A stretch of DNA of 35,161 nt, from positions 1 through 35,161 of the forward strand of contig CAYWVS010000030.1 in assembly GCA_964461765.1 (NCBI GenBank), given 5' to 3'. Position 1 is the stretch's first letter; every line of letters starts with the position of its first letter. The notes beneath the pieces are model-generated. The model did not search any database. It was not told the DNA's origin and saw nothing but the letters and a program-made list of their open reading frames with translations. Position numbers and translations under genes: made by a program. Below, in pieces: positions 23,355 through 32,358 of this stretch. This stretch comes from JAVVUJ01 sp964461765 (lineage in GTDB: Bacteria; Bacillota; Clostridia; Peptostreptococcales; Anaerovoracaceae).

Positions 23355-23702
23355 CTACTCTTCCATAAATTCCACAGAATCGCAGTCACTCCAAATTTTC
23401 TCTATATTATAGCGTTGTCTCTGCTCCTGAGAGAATACATTGATAATTACATCGCCGTAATCCATCAAAATCCAACCGGAGCTTTTCTTTCCTTCAATAT
23501 TCTTCAGAATCACTCCTTCCTTAGCAAAATGATCGTCGATTTCCTCCGTCAGGGTACCCACTTGACGCTCTGAGCCCCCGGAAGAAATGACCATATAATC
23601 CGCAAAGGAAGATCTGGGTCCGATATCCAAGATCACGATATCCTGTGCTTTTTTCCCATCCAACAGTCTTGCCGCTTGGATAGCAACTTCTTTACTTGTC
23701 AT
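23355..23702 (-). CDS. rsfS: Ribosomal silencing factor
   Basis: With the ATG at 23702 (GGAGGG just upstream) it has 115 residues, normal for RsfS/YbeB. The family motifs are VILDIGPRSSFADYMVISSGGSERQV and GWILMDYGDVIINVFS. The protein binds ribosomal protein uL14 and blocks subunit joining in starvation. It follows yqeK and nadD, the conserved nadD-yqeK-rsfS order. The tail (CDSVEFMEE) is acidic as usual. A frame starting four codons earlier overlaps the ribosome binding site and is not preferred. Confidence 0.95.
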   Translation of the reverse strand: MTSKEVAIQAARLLDGKKAQDIVILDIGPRSSFADYMVISSGGSERQVGTLTEEIDDHFAKEGVILKNIEGKKSSGWILMDYGDVIINVFSQEQRQRYNIEKIWSDCDSVEFMEE

Positions 23703-23790
23703 ATTTCCCTCCATTTTCTTATTTATGAATTCGTTTTTTGTTAAACAATTAATCTTTTAATTTATATCTATTATCAAAATGTATCCATTT

Positions 23791-24321
23791 TTAAATATTT
23801 TTTAATTTTATTACCCATTCTATGGCTTCAATTGTATTTTCATCAGCCTGAATCCCTTGTATCTTCAAATAATCCACTGTTGCCCTCAAGGTTTCCAGAC
23901 AGGCTTTATCCAAATCCTCATAGGCTAATTTTCTCAAAGTTTCTACCTTTCCATAAGACCGGTTAGGTTCTATGGCATCCGCCAGAAATAAAATCTTTTC
24001 CAGGTCAGACATAAAGGCTCGTCCTGTAGTATGGTAGCGAATGGCATTTAATAAGTCCTTATCAATCCAGTGTTCTGAGAGACCTAACTCCCTGTAGTTG
24101 GATTCTAAAAATTCTGCTGCTTTTGGTCCGTGTGTTAGGTTATTGTCTTTTTCTCCTGTCCTGAAAAGATCGTGACACAAGGCGGCGATCTCTGCTTTGC
24201 CCTCAGATACCCCCCAACGCTTAGCCAATTTCATGATTTCATCTCGCACTCCATAGGTGTGTTGTCTTCGTTTTTCCTTTAAATGCTTCTCTAAATAATC
24301 ATCTATAGAGGTTCTGTGCAA
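23791..24321 (-). CDS. yqeK: HD-domain hydrolase YqeK, probable Ap4A hydrolase
   Basis: The 176-residue HD-superfamily protein has H21 (RRQHTYGV), the H50-D51 doublet (ALCHDLFR), THGPKAAEFL, RYHTTG and LADAIEPNR, the motifs of YqeK, which symmetrically cleaves diadenosine tetraphosphate. The start is TTG at 24321: GGAGGAG lies seven bases upstream within the end of nadD, and the genes overlap by 23 bases, so translation is coupled. No ATG precedes the conserved region. The role beside nadD may be dinucleotide housekeeping. Confidence 0.92.
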   Translation of the reverse strand: MHRTSIDDYLEKHLKEKRRQHTYGVRDEIMKLAKRWGVSEGKAEIAALCHDLFRTGEKDNNLTHGPKAAEFLESNYRELGLSEHWIDKDLLNAIRYHTTGRAFMSDLEKILFLADAIEPNRSYGKVETLRKLAYEDLDKACLETLRATVDYLKIQGIQADENTIEAIEWVIKLKNI

Positions 24322-24901
24322 TGATATACTCCTCCACTTCTTTTGGCACCAGATATTTGATGCTTTTTCCTTCTTTTCTGCTTTCCTTAATTTCCGAAGA
24401 GGATATCTCTATGAGCCGATTCCTTATTTTTTGAAGGTTACAAGAATATCTATTCTCTAATGAATCGACAGTATTCAACAATAAATCCTCTTTGTACCCC
24501 GGTCTGGAGCCAATAACAAAGGAAAATTCTGTCAATAATTCCTTGGAACAATACCACTTTTCAATGTCCAAAAAAGCATCAGTTCCCATGATAAAGGATA
24601 AATTGTGAACCTCACCTATGAGATATTTGAGTCCTCTCAGGGTATGGATGGTATAAGAAACCTGTTCTCCCTTTAATTCATATTCGGATACTTGAAATCG
24701 GGCATTGTCCTTGATTGCTCTTTTGACCATTTCCAACCGATGAAACTCCGAGGTCACCTCTTGATTTTGTTTGAAGGGAGAAACCTTTGCAGGCATGAAT
24801 AAGATTTGATCTAAGTTAGCTTGCACTAAGGCTTCTTCTGCTAAAATCAAATGACCTGTGTGGATGGGGTCAAAGCTACCACCCAAAATACCAATTCTCA
24901 T
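24299..24901 (-). CDS. nadD: Nicotinate-nucleotide adenylyltransferase
   Basis: The 200-residue protein joins nicotinate mononucleotide and ATP to deamido-NAD. The nucleotidyltransferase motif GGSFDPIHTGHL (7-18) and the C-terminal ISSSEIKES motif are present, with MPAKVSPFK for nicotinate recognition and IMGTDAF for the adenylate site. The length is normal. The ribosome binding site (TTAGGT) is weak, and aspS ends only 33 bases upstream, so expression may depend on read-through. It overlaps yqeK. Confidence 0.96.
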   Translation of the reverse strand: MRIGILGGSFDPIHTGHLILAEEALVQANLDQILFMPAKVSPFKQNQEVTSEFHRLEMVKRAIKDNARFQVSEYELKGEQVSYTIHTLRGLKYLIGEVHNLSFIMGTDAFLDIEKWYCSKELLTEFSFVIGSRPGYKEDLLLNTVDSLENRYSCNLQKIRNRLIEISSSEIKESRKEGKSIKYLVPKEVEEYIIAQNLYR

Positions 24902-24934
24902 ATTTAAAAATACCTAATTTTTTATTAATTCAAC

Positions 24935-26728
24935 TTATTCCAACTCAGTTTCCAATGAAATTGCCGATTGAAGGGCAATACCCAGCTCGTCCAATTGCTC
25001 TTGGGATGCCACCGAGGGTGCTTCGCTGACCATGCAAACAGCCGCTTGATTCTTTGGAAATGCAATAACTTCACGAATGCTATGCTGACCGGATAACAGC
25101 ATGACAATACGATCCAAACCGTAGGCAATGCCTCCGTGAGGTGGTGTTCCATAACGGAAGGCTTCCAGTAAAAAGCCAAATTTGCTGTTGGCTTCCTCAT
25201 CAGAAAGCCCCAAAACTTGGAACATCTTCTTTTGTAACTCTCTGTTGTGAATCCTAATGCTTCCCCCTCCTAACTCAACGCCGTTGAGTACTAAGTCATA
25301 AGCTTTGGCTCGAACCCTGCCGGGGTCGCTGTCCATAAGGGGAACATCCTCCAGCTTGGGAGATGTAAATGGATGATGCATGGCAAAATATCTTTGGGAT
25401 TCTTCGTCATATTCATAAAGTGGGAAGTCCACCACCCATAAAAGGTTAAATACCTTATCGTTAAGAAGCCCCATTTTTCCAGCGATGTCTCTTCTTAAAA
25501 ATCCCAAGCTGTCAAAGACTACCTTTGGTTTATCTGCTACAATCAGAATTAGATCTCCAGGTTTACCATAAAAATTATGGACAACCTCCGACATCTTTTC
25601 CTCTGTAAAGAACTTACTGATAGGAGAATTGATACCACTCTCCTCAATCTTGATCCAAGCTAATCCCTTGGCTCCATAAGCCTTAATGGAATCCTGCATC
25701 TTGTCGATGTCTTTTCTGCTGAACTTCTCTGCTCCACCTTCAATGTTGATTCCCCTAACATCCCCACCTGCATTTAAAGCATTGGTGAAAACTTGAAAAT
25801 CACAACCGGCTACCAATTCATTCAGGCTCTTTAATTCAAAGCCAAAGCGTGTATCAGGTTTGTCGCTGCCGTATCTCTCCATAGCCTCGTCAAAGGAGTA
25901 TCGTGGAAAAGGTGTCTGAACATCCACCCCTAAGGTCTCTTGAAATAGCTTTTTAATAAAGCCTTCTTGAATTTCCAAAACGTCATCCACATCCACAAAA
26001 GACATTTCAATATCGATTTGTGTAAATTCAGGTTGCCTATCAGCACGAAGGTCCTCGTCCCTGAAGCATTTTACTATTTGAAAATATCGGTCGGTGCCTC
26101 CCACCATCAAAAGCTGTTTAAACATCTGAGGGGATTGTGGCAAAGCGTAAAATTGACCTTGGTTGACTCTGCTGGGAACCAAATAGTCTCTGGCGCCTTC
26201 CGGAGTAGGTTTTATGAGCATAGGGGTTTCTACCTCTGTAAAACCAACACTGTCAAAAAAGGATCTCGTTACCTTGGCTATATTGTGACGAAAGGTAAGA
26301 TTCTGCTGCATCTTATGCTTTCTTAAATCCAAGTATCGATATTTTAATCGTAGATTATCATCTACCTTGTCATCATCCTTAATATAGATAGGAGGTGTTT
26401 CTGCTTCGGAATAAATCTCCAGGGCTTCTGCATAAATTTCAATCTCACCTGTGGCTAAATCTAAATTTTTGGATTCTCTTTCCTTAACCGCACCCTTGAT
26501 CCCAACTACATATTCCCCTCTCAGTTTGTCAGCTTTGTCAAAAAGTTCTTTGGGGATACTGTCGTGAAACACGATTTGCACAATGCCTGTTTTATCACGT
26601 AAATCGCAGAATATTAGGCCCCCTAGGTTTCTTCTCTTCTGAATCCAACCATTCAGCACCACTTTTTCCTCTATATTTTTTGCAGTGAGCTCACCACACA
26701 TATGGGTTCTTTTAAAAACTTCATTCAT
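24935..26728 (-). CDS. aspS: Aspartyl-tRNA synthetase
   Basis: The 597-residue bacterial-type class II synthetase has an OB anticodon domain (about 1-105, VVLNGWIQKRRNLGGLIFCDLRDK), motif 2 (IVKCFRDEDLRADRQPEFTQID), the GAD insertion domain (about 290-420) and motif 3 (GIAYGLDRIVMLL). It follows hisS by 14 bases, the usual hisS-aspS pair. AGAGGAG precedes the ATG. Whether it is discriminating or also makes Asp-tRNA-Asn cannot be told here. Confidence 0.98.
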   Translation of the reverse strand: MNEVFKRTHMCGELTAKNIEEKVVLNGWIQKRRNLGGLIFCDLRDKTGIVQIVFHDSIPKELFDKADKLRGEYVVGIKGAVKERESKNLDLATGEIEIYAEALEIYSEAETPPIYIKDDDKVDDNLRLKYRYLDLRKHKMQQNLTFRHNIAKVTRSFFDSVGFTEVETPMLIKPTPEGARDYLVPSRVNQGQFYALPQSPQMFKQLLMVGGTDRYFQIVKCFRDEDLRADRQPEFTQIDIEMSFVDVDDVLEIQEGFIKKLFQETLGVDVQTPFPRYSFDEAMERYGSDKPDTRFGFELKSLNELVAGCDFQVFTNALNAGGDVRGINIEGGAEKFSRKDIDKMQDSIKAYGAKGLAWIKIEESGINSPISKFFTEEKMSEVVHNFYGKPGDLILIVADKPKVVFDSLGFLRRDIAGKMGLLNDKVFNLLWVVDFPLYEYDEESQRYFAMHHPFTSPKLEDVPLMDSDPGRVRAKAYDLVLNGVELGGGSIRIHNRELQKKMFQVLGLSDEEANSKFGFLLEAFRYGTPPHGGIAYGLDRIVMLLSGQHSIREVIAFPKNQAAVCMVSEAPSVASQEQLDELGIALQSAISLETELE

Positions 26729-26742
26729 TTATATTTCTCCTC

Positions 26743-28002
26743 TTAGTCTGCTGCTTGTAATAACCTTAAGATATCATCCATAGGTACCTTTTTTTGATCA
26801 GATGTAGCCATTGTTTTTACAGAAATAGTATTATCTATTAATTCATCTTCTCCAATGATTAACGTATATTTTGCATTTAACCTATCAGCATACTTAAACT
26901 GACCCTTTACATTTCTCCCCATAATATCCATTTCCACCTTGAAGCCCTTTGCACGCAGTTCACGCATCAGTGCTAACCCACGTGACTTTCCTTCCTCGTT
27001 CATGAAAACGATAAAGGCATCGGGACCCGACGGTTTAGGTATTTCAATGCCCGAAGCTTCCAATACCAGTAGCAGTCTTTCAATTCCCAAACCAAAACCC
27101 ACACCGGGGATGGGAGGGCCTCCAATTTCTTCAATGAGATGGTCATACCTACCGCCTCCACAAACTGTGCCCTGAGCCCCAATTTTATGGGAAACAAACT
27201 CAAAGGCTGTTTTCGTATAATAGTCCAAACCACGCACGATGGAAGGATCTACTATGTAGGTAATCCTAAAATCATCCAGGTTTTTTTTGAGATTAATAAA
27301 ATCAGTCTTACAATTATCACATAGATAGTCTATCATCAGAGGTGCTCCCTCTGTAAGGCTATTACAAATATGGGATTTACAATCTAAAATCCTCATTGGA
27401 TTTCGCTCATATCGCCCCTTGCAAGTGGTGCAAAGATCCTCGTATTTATCCTTCAGAAACTCTTTTAAAGCAACCCTGTATTCGCCCCTACATTCAGGAC
27501 AACCGATGCTGTTGATTCTCAACTCTAAATCTTCTATGCCCAATGTTTCCAAGAACTCTGCGGCAGCACAGATCACTTCGGCATCTGCCATGGTATTTTC
27601 AGATCCAAAGATCTCCAATCCCAGTTGGTGAAATTGTCTCAATCTGCCGGACTGGGGCTTTTCATAACGAAAGCAAGGAATGATATAATAGTATTTTGAT
27701 GGTTGCACCTCGGCATACAGCTTATGCTCCACAAAGGCTCTGCCTACGGGGGATGTTCCTTCCGGCTTTAAGGTCAAGCTTCTGTGCCCATAATCGTCAA
27801 AGGTGTACATTTGCTTTTCCACAATATCCGTAGTATCTCCCACCCCTCTGGAAAATAACTCCGTGTGCTCAAAAATGGGTGTTCTGATTTCCTTAAACCC
27901 ATATTTATCACAGTGTTCCCTAAATAAATTTTCTATATAATGCCATTTATAAATTTGATCCGGTAAAATATCTTTGGTGCCTTTTGCGGCGCTGGTTAAC
28001 AT
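26743..28002 (-). CDS. hisS: Histidyl-tRNA synthetase
   Basis: The 419-residue class II synthetase starts MLTSAAKGTKDILPDQ. It contains motif 2 (PCFRYEKPQSGRLRQFHQLGLEIFG), the histidine-specific RGLDYYTKTAFEF loop and CGGGRYDHLIEEIGG, and a C-terminal anticodon domain. A Cys-rich insertion, GCPECRGEYR...LCTTCKGRYERNPMRILDCKSH, is the zinc-like module typical of the Clostridia form. GGGGAGG lies six bases before the ATG. It lies 18 bases after the MBL hydrolase gene. Confidence 0.98.
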   Translation of the reverse strand: MLTSAAKGTKDILPDQIYKWHYIENLFREHCDKYGFKEIRTPIFEHTELFSRGVGDTTDIVEKQMYTFDDYGHRSLTLKPEGTSPVGRAFVEHKLYAEVQPSKYYYIIPCFRYEKPQSGRLRQFHQLGLEIFGSENTMADAEVICAAAEFLETLGIEDLELRINSIGCPECRGEYRVALKEFLKDKYEDLCTTCKGRYERNPMRILDCKSHICNSLTEGAPLMIDYLCDNCKTDFINLKKNLDDFRITYIVDPSIVRGLDYYTKTAFEFVSHKIGAQGTVCGGGRYDHLIEEIGGPPIPGVGFGLGIERLLLVLEASGIEIPKPSGPDAFIVFMNEEGKSRGLALMRELRAKGFKVEMDIMGRNVKGQFKYADRLNAKYTLIIGEDELIDNTISVKTMATSDQKKVPMDDILRLLQAAD

Positions 28003-28020
28003 GAATTGCCTCCCCTTCCC

Positions 28021-28641
28021 TTATATAAAAGGATTGTTCTTTTTTTCAAATCCGATCGATGTTGTTCCCATATGTCCCGGAAAAACCTTGGTCTCATCAG
28101 GCAGTAAGAACAACTTATTCTTAATGGAATCCATGATCTGATCAAAGGATCCTCCGGGAAAATCCGTTCTTCCAATGGATTGGGCAAATAACGTATCCCC
28201 ACTGAAGAGACAATTTTCCACATATATGCACATCCCTCCTGTGGTATGCCCCGGAGTAGTGATGATCTTTAAAGACAGATTTCCTACCTGTAACACATCT
28301 CCGTCCTTTACAAGCACATCCGGAGTCAATGCAATAGGTTTTCCGTAGGTTTCCACGGAAAAGTTTTCATAGGAATTTTTCAGCATTTCCGACTCTCCGT
28401 CGGAAGCCACCAACTTACAGTGGGTAAATTTCTCAAGGAAGGTACTCACGCCCCCGATATGATCCCCGTGACCGTGAGTTAAGATAATATACTGTAAATC
28501 CATACCGCTATCCAAGATATAGCGCTCAATCTCTTCCTTATATCCACCGGGATCTACCATAAATCCCTTTTTTGTATCCTCATCATACGCTACATAGCAA
28601 TTCACCCCTAAAGGTCCACTAATAAACGATCTTAATTCCAT
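28021..28641 (-). CDS. Metallo-beta-lactamase fold hydrolase (glyoxalase II-like, YqgX type)
   Basis: The 206-residue single-domain protein has the metal-binding THGHGDHIGG, a second His in TTPGHTTGG, Asp in FSGDTLF and the last His in PGHMGTTSIGFEKKNNP. This short form lacks the glyoxalase II C-terminal domain, and similar proteins sit between dtd and hisS in many Clostridia. It may hydrolyse a thioester such as S-lactoyl bacillithiol or glutathione, but the substrate is not defined. CGGAGGG precedes the ATG. Confidence 0.88.
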   Translation of the reverse strand: MELRSFISGPLGVNCYVAYDEDTKKGFMVDPGGYKEEIERYILDSGMDLQYIILTHGHGDHIGGVSTFLEKFTHCKLVASDGESEMLKNSYENFSVETYGKPIALTPDVLVKDGDVLQVGNLSLKIITTPGHTTGGMCIYVENCLFSGDTLFAQSIGRTDFPGGSFDQIMDSIKNKLFLLPDETKVFPGHMGTTSIGFEKKNNPFI

Positions 28642-28658
28642 TCTTTCCCTCCGAATTT

Positions 28659-29108
28659 TTAAAATAATTTTTTACTATCAATCAATATTGTAACAGGTCC
28701 TTCATTGCAAAGGCTTACTGACATTTCTGCCTGAAAGACACCTTCCTCCACCTTTACACCTTGAGCCTTGCATCCCTCCACAAAGATCTGATAAAGCTCC
28801 TTTGCTTTTTCCGGCCTGGCTGCCTTTATAAAGCTTGGTCGCTTTCCTTTTTTGCAATCCCCTAAAAGAGTAAATTGAGAAACTACCAAGAGTTGACCAT
28901 TTACATCCATCAATGATAAGTTCATCTTTCCTTCGTTATCTTCAAAGATCCGCAAACCTGTGATCTTATCCACCAAATAATCGACATCTGCCTTTTCGTC
29001 TTCCTCTTCTACACCAAGTAGCACTAAAAATCCCTTTTCTATGGCTCCGGTGATCTGACCTTCCACGGTTACATCTGCCTTACTGACCCTCTGTACAACT
29101 GCCCGCAT
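28659..29108 (-). CDS. dtd: D-aminoacyl-tRNA deacylase
   Basis: The 149-residue protein matches DTD in length and motifs: MRAVVQRVSKADVTV at the start, SQFTLLGDCKKGKRPSF (the SQFTL active-site motif) and NEGPVTILID (the GPVT cross-subunit Gly-cisPro motif). It removes D-amino acids and glycine mischarged on tRNA. It follows rel by 74 bases, as in most Firmicutes. GAGAGGA precedes the ATG. Confidence 0.97.
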   Translation of the reverse strand: MRAVVQRVSKADVTVEGQITGAIEKGFLVLLGVEEEDEKADVDYLVDKITGLRIFEDNEGKMNLSLMDVNGQLLVVSQFTLLGDCKKGKRPSFIKAARPEKAKELYQIFVEGCKAQGVKVEEGVFQAEMSVSLCNEGPVTILIDSKKLF

Positions 29109-29182
29109 CTTTTCCTCTCTTTTTAAATTTCATTAAATATAGAATTTTATGTAAATTTCCTATGTTTTTCTATTTAAATTTC

Positions 29183-31363
29183 CTATATGTTACCTCGGTA
29201 AACCTCTGAAACACCTTCCACGCTCTTTAAGGCTCGCAGAACCTTTTCCATCTGCCCTGTATTGGAGATGGACAGAGTCATGATGATGTTCACCACCTTA
29301 TCCTTTGCACTTTTGGCATTGACACCGGTAATGTGCACATCCATGTCCTCACAGACCCTAGATAAATCAGAAAACAAACCTTTTCTGTCCTCAGAAATGA
29401 TGTTGATATCCGCATTATAGGAACGATTATCTTCCAAGTTATCCCAATAGACGTCTATAAATCGGGCTTTATCAAAGTCTGATGCAGAAATTACGTTAAC
29501 GCAATCCATTCGATGAACGGAAATTCCTCTTCCCTTCGTGATAAAACCGATGATTTCATCTCCCGGTACAGGATTACAGCATCTGGAAAATCGGATCAAG
29601 AGATTATCCACACCTTTTACGCTGACCCCCGATGGATCCTTTTGGCGTTGTTTTTTTTTCAAATCTGCTGCCGCTACCAGAGCTGACATCTCTTTTTCTT
29701 TTTTCTTTAATTCTAATTGTTTTTCTTCGTTATAAATATTTAATAAAAAGGAAAATATTTTTCCTAACATGATACCACCGGAGCTGATGGAGGTGTACAG
29801 GTCATCTGCCGAAGACATATTAAGGCTTTTTGCAGCTTTGTTGACCCAAGGAATGCGCACCAGCTGCTGAGAGTCATAACCCTTACGGCGAACGTATTTT
29901 TCCAGCATTTCCTTGCCTTTATCGATGGTCTCCGTCTTGTTTTCCTTCTTTAACCATTGGCGGATCTTGCTTCTGGCATTGCTACTCTGGGCAATTCGCA
30001 GCCAATCTATACTGGGCCCCTTACTGTTGGAGGAGGTGACGATATCCACAATATTGCCGTTCATCAAGGTATGATCGATGGGCACCATCTTTCCGTTGAC
30101 CTTAGCGCCGATACACTTAGCTCCGATGGCAGAGTGTATTTTAAAGGCAAAATCCAAAGGTGTGGAGCCTGCGGGAAGCTCAATGACATCTCCTTTAGGT
30201 GTAAAAACAAATACTTGATTGGAGAACAGATCTACTTTTAAAGTTTCCATAAACTCAGCAGGGTCATTCATGTCCTTTTGCCACTCTAAGGTCTGTCTGA
30301 GCCAAGCTAACTTCCCTTCCTCTTGATCGTTGGAAATTCCTTGCTTATACTTCCAGTGGGCAGCAATTCCCAGTTCTGCAATGCGGTGCATCTCATAAGT
30401 TCTGATTTGTATTTCAAAGGGTTCCCCATTATCAGCGATTACAGTGGTGTGTATGGACTGATATCGGTTGGTCTTAGGCATTGCGATATAATCCTTAAAC
30501 CTGCCGGGAATGGGCTTCCACAAGGTATGCACCACCCCTAAAACCGCATAACAATCCTTTACCGTTTCTACAATAATTCGTACCGCTGTCAAGTCAAAGA
30601 TTTCATCCAATTGTTTATGTTGGTATTTCATCTTTGTATAGATGCTATAAAAATGCTTGCTTCTACCTTTGATTTCATATTTATTCAGGTGAAGATCTTC
30701 CAAGCTTTCTTTGATTTCACCAATTACATTGTTGATATTTTCTTCTCTTTGTTGTTTCTTTTCCTTTACCTTTTCCACTAACATGTAGTAGGCTTCCGGA
30801 TCCAAATACTTTAAGGAGATATCTTCTAATTCAAATTTTAAGCTATACATCCCCAAACGGCTGGCTAACGGTGCATAAATTTCCAAGGTTTCTTTACACT
30901 TTTCTTCGATCTGCTTTTCATTCATATAATTAATGGTTCGCAAATTGTGTAATCTGTCCGCCAGTTTGATGATGAGTACACGGATGTCCTTTGACATAGC
31001 CAAAAACATTTTTCTTAAATTTTCAGCCTGCCGTTCTTCTTTGCTTTCAAATACCAGAGAGCCTAGCTTTGTAACGCCATCTACCAATATGGCTACTTCT
31101 GAGCCAAAATCTGCCTCTAGTTCCTCTTTGGTGTAAGGGGTATCCTCTACCACATCGTGCAAAAGTCCAGCCACGATGGTATTTTCATCCATGCCCAGCT
31201 CAGCTAAAATTTTTGCCACAGCAAGGGGATGAACAAAATACGGTTCACCGGACTTTCTCAATTGATCCTGATGCATGTTTTTTGCTAAATCGTAAGCTTT
31301 CTCAATGTTTTCAAGCTTTAGATTTGGATTGATCTCCAGCAATTCTTTCGCAAATTTCTCCAT
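29183..31363 (-). CDS. rel: Bifunctional (p)ppGpp synthetase/hydrolase
   Basis: The 726-residue long RSH protein has an HD hydrolase domain (about 25-180, H45, H69-D70 in GLLHDVVEDT, KLADRLHNLRT), a synthetase domain (about 230-345, with GRFKDYIAMPKTNRYQSIHT), a TGS domain (about 385-450, VFVFTPKGDVIELP), a helical region, a Cys-rich RIS/ZFD segment (FSRCCNPVPGDEIIGF) and a C-terminal ACT domain. Both catalytic sites look intact, so it should make and degrade (p)ppGpp. TGGAGAT precedes the ATG. The leader carries a hairpin. recJ and apt, which often lie between secF and rel in Clostridia, are not here. Confidence 0.97.
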   Translation of the reverse strand: MEKFAKELLEINPNLKLENIEKAYDLAKNMHQDQLRKSGEPYFVHPLAVAKILAELGMDENTIVAGLLHDVVEDTPYTKEELEADFGSEVAILVDGVTKLGSLVFESKEERQAENLRKMFLAMSKDIRVLIIKLADRLHNLRTINYMNEKQIEEKCKETLEIYAPLASRLGMYSLKFELEDISLKYLDPEAYYMLVEKVKEKKQQREENINNVIGEIKESLEDLHLNKYEIKGRSKHFYSIYTKMKYQHKQLDEIFDLTAVRIIVETVKDCYAVLGVVHTLWKPIPGRFKDYIAMPKTNRYQSIHTTVIADNGEPFEIQIRTYEMHRIAELGIAAHWKYKQGISNDQEEGKLAWLRQTLEWQKDMNDPAEFMETLKVDLFSNQVFVFTPKGDVIELPAGSTPLDFAFKIHSAIGAKCIGAKVNGKMVPIDHTLMNGNIVDIVTSSNSKGPSIDWLRIAQSSNARSKIRQWLKKENKTETIDKGKEMLEKYVRRKGYDSQQLVRIPWVNKAAKSLNMSSADDLYTSISSGGIMLGKIFSFLLNIYNEEKQLELKKKEKEMSALVAAADLKKKQRQKDPSGVSVKGVDNLLIRFSRCCNPVPGDEIIGFITKGRGISVHRMDCVNVISASDFDKARFIDVYWDNLEDNRSYNADINIISEDRKGLFSDLSRVCEDMDVHITGVNAKSAKDKVVNIIMTLSISNTGQMEKVLRALKSVEGVSEVYRGNI

Positions 31364-31379
31364 GATATCTCCATTTACT

Positions 31380-31414
31380 ACTTCGGCGTTTAAAAGGGAA
31401 AAATGTGCCGAGGT
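31380..31414 (-). promoter_or_regulatory. Hairpin in the rel leader
   Basis: ACTTCGGC (31380-31387) and GCCGAGGT (31407-31414) form an 8-bp stem with one G-T pair and a 19-base loop, in the 68-base secF-rel gap. The T-run lies on the plus-strand side, so it is a poor terminator for secF; it may be a leader structure. Confidence 0.35.
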
Positions 31415-31431
31415 TTTTGGGAACCAGGCAA

Positions 31432-32358
31432 TTATCCCTCTACCTTTGAAACCTTTGATCTCTTCCCTCTATACTTAGATCCTCCTGTAATACGGCAAAG
31501 CTCATAGTAAATCGGGCTGCAGATAAACACGGAAGATGCACAGCCTGCAATGATTCCGATCATCAAAGGTAATGTGAACTGCCTGATGGTTGAGCCTCCT
31601 AATATATAAAGTGGAATGATAACTAAAATGGTAGTGACAGAAGTCATGATAGAACGTACCAAGGTTTGATTGATACTGGTATCAATAAGGTCATCCATCT
31701 TAGACTTTTTCATTAATCCCAAGTTTTCCCTCACCCTATCAAAAACTACGATGGTATCGTTGATAGAATAACCCACCACGGTTAATACTGCCGCGATAAA
31801 GGGATTGTTGATAGGAATATGAAATAACCCATAAAAGGCAATGAGTATCAGTACGTCGTGAACCACCCCTGTAATGGCAGCCAATCCAAATTTCCATTCA
31901 AATCGGAAAACGATATAGATTAGCATACAAACAGCGGCAATCAAAACGGCCTTAACTGCATTTTTCTTCAATAATTCTCCTACGGAAGGTCCGAAGAGTT
32001 CAAAGGTTAAGATAGATTTTGCATCCACATCAAAAGCGGCAAACATATCTTCTTGTAGCTTGATTCTTTCATTATTTTCCAAGGCCTGAGTAGTTCTGAT
32101 GATGATTTCATTGTTTGTCTTTCCAGCGTGAACCACTTCTCCTTTAATATCATTTTGCTTTAATACTTTTTGAACCTCGGCTGTGGCAACCTCTCTGCCC
32201 ATATCCATGTGGAGCATGGTTCCACCTGTAAAGTCAATTCCAAAGTTAAAGCCTCTGACGAAGCCCACCCCAAATCCTATGAGGATAATTGCAACTGCCA
32301 CAATATAATAGATTTTTCTATATTTGATAAAGGAGATGTTCTTTATTCCATTAGGCAT
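31432..32358 (-). CDS. secF: Protein translocase subunit SecF
   Basis: The 308-residue membrane protein has six expected helices: the first near 15-35, a periplasmic P1-like domain (about 40-130), then five helices. NFGIDFTGGTMLHMDM is the SecF signature after helix 1, and SINDTIVVFDRVREN is the helix-4 motif. With SecD it uses the proton or sodium gradient to pull secreted proteins outward. Its ATG overlaps the secD stop by 8 bases (ATGCCTAA). Confidence 0.97.
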   Translation of the reverse strand: MPNGIKNISFIKYRKIYYIVAVAIILIGFGVGFVRGFNFGIDFTGGTMLHMDMGREVATAEVQKVLKQNDIKGEVVHAGKTNNEIIIRTTQALENNERIKLQEDMFAAFDVDAKSILTFELFGPSVGELLKKNAVKAVLIAAVCMLIYIVFRFEWKFGLAAITGVVHDVLILIAFYGLFHIPINNPFIAAVLTVVGYSINDTIVVFDRVRENLGLMKKSKMDDLIDTSINQTLVRSIMTSVTTILVIIPLYILGGSTIRQFTLPLMIGIIAGCASSVFICSPIYYELCRITGGSKYRGKRSKVSKVEG

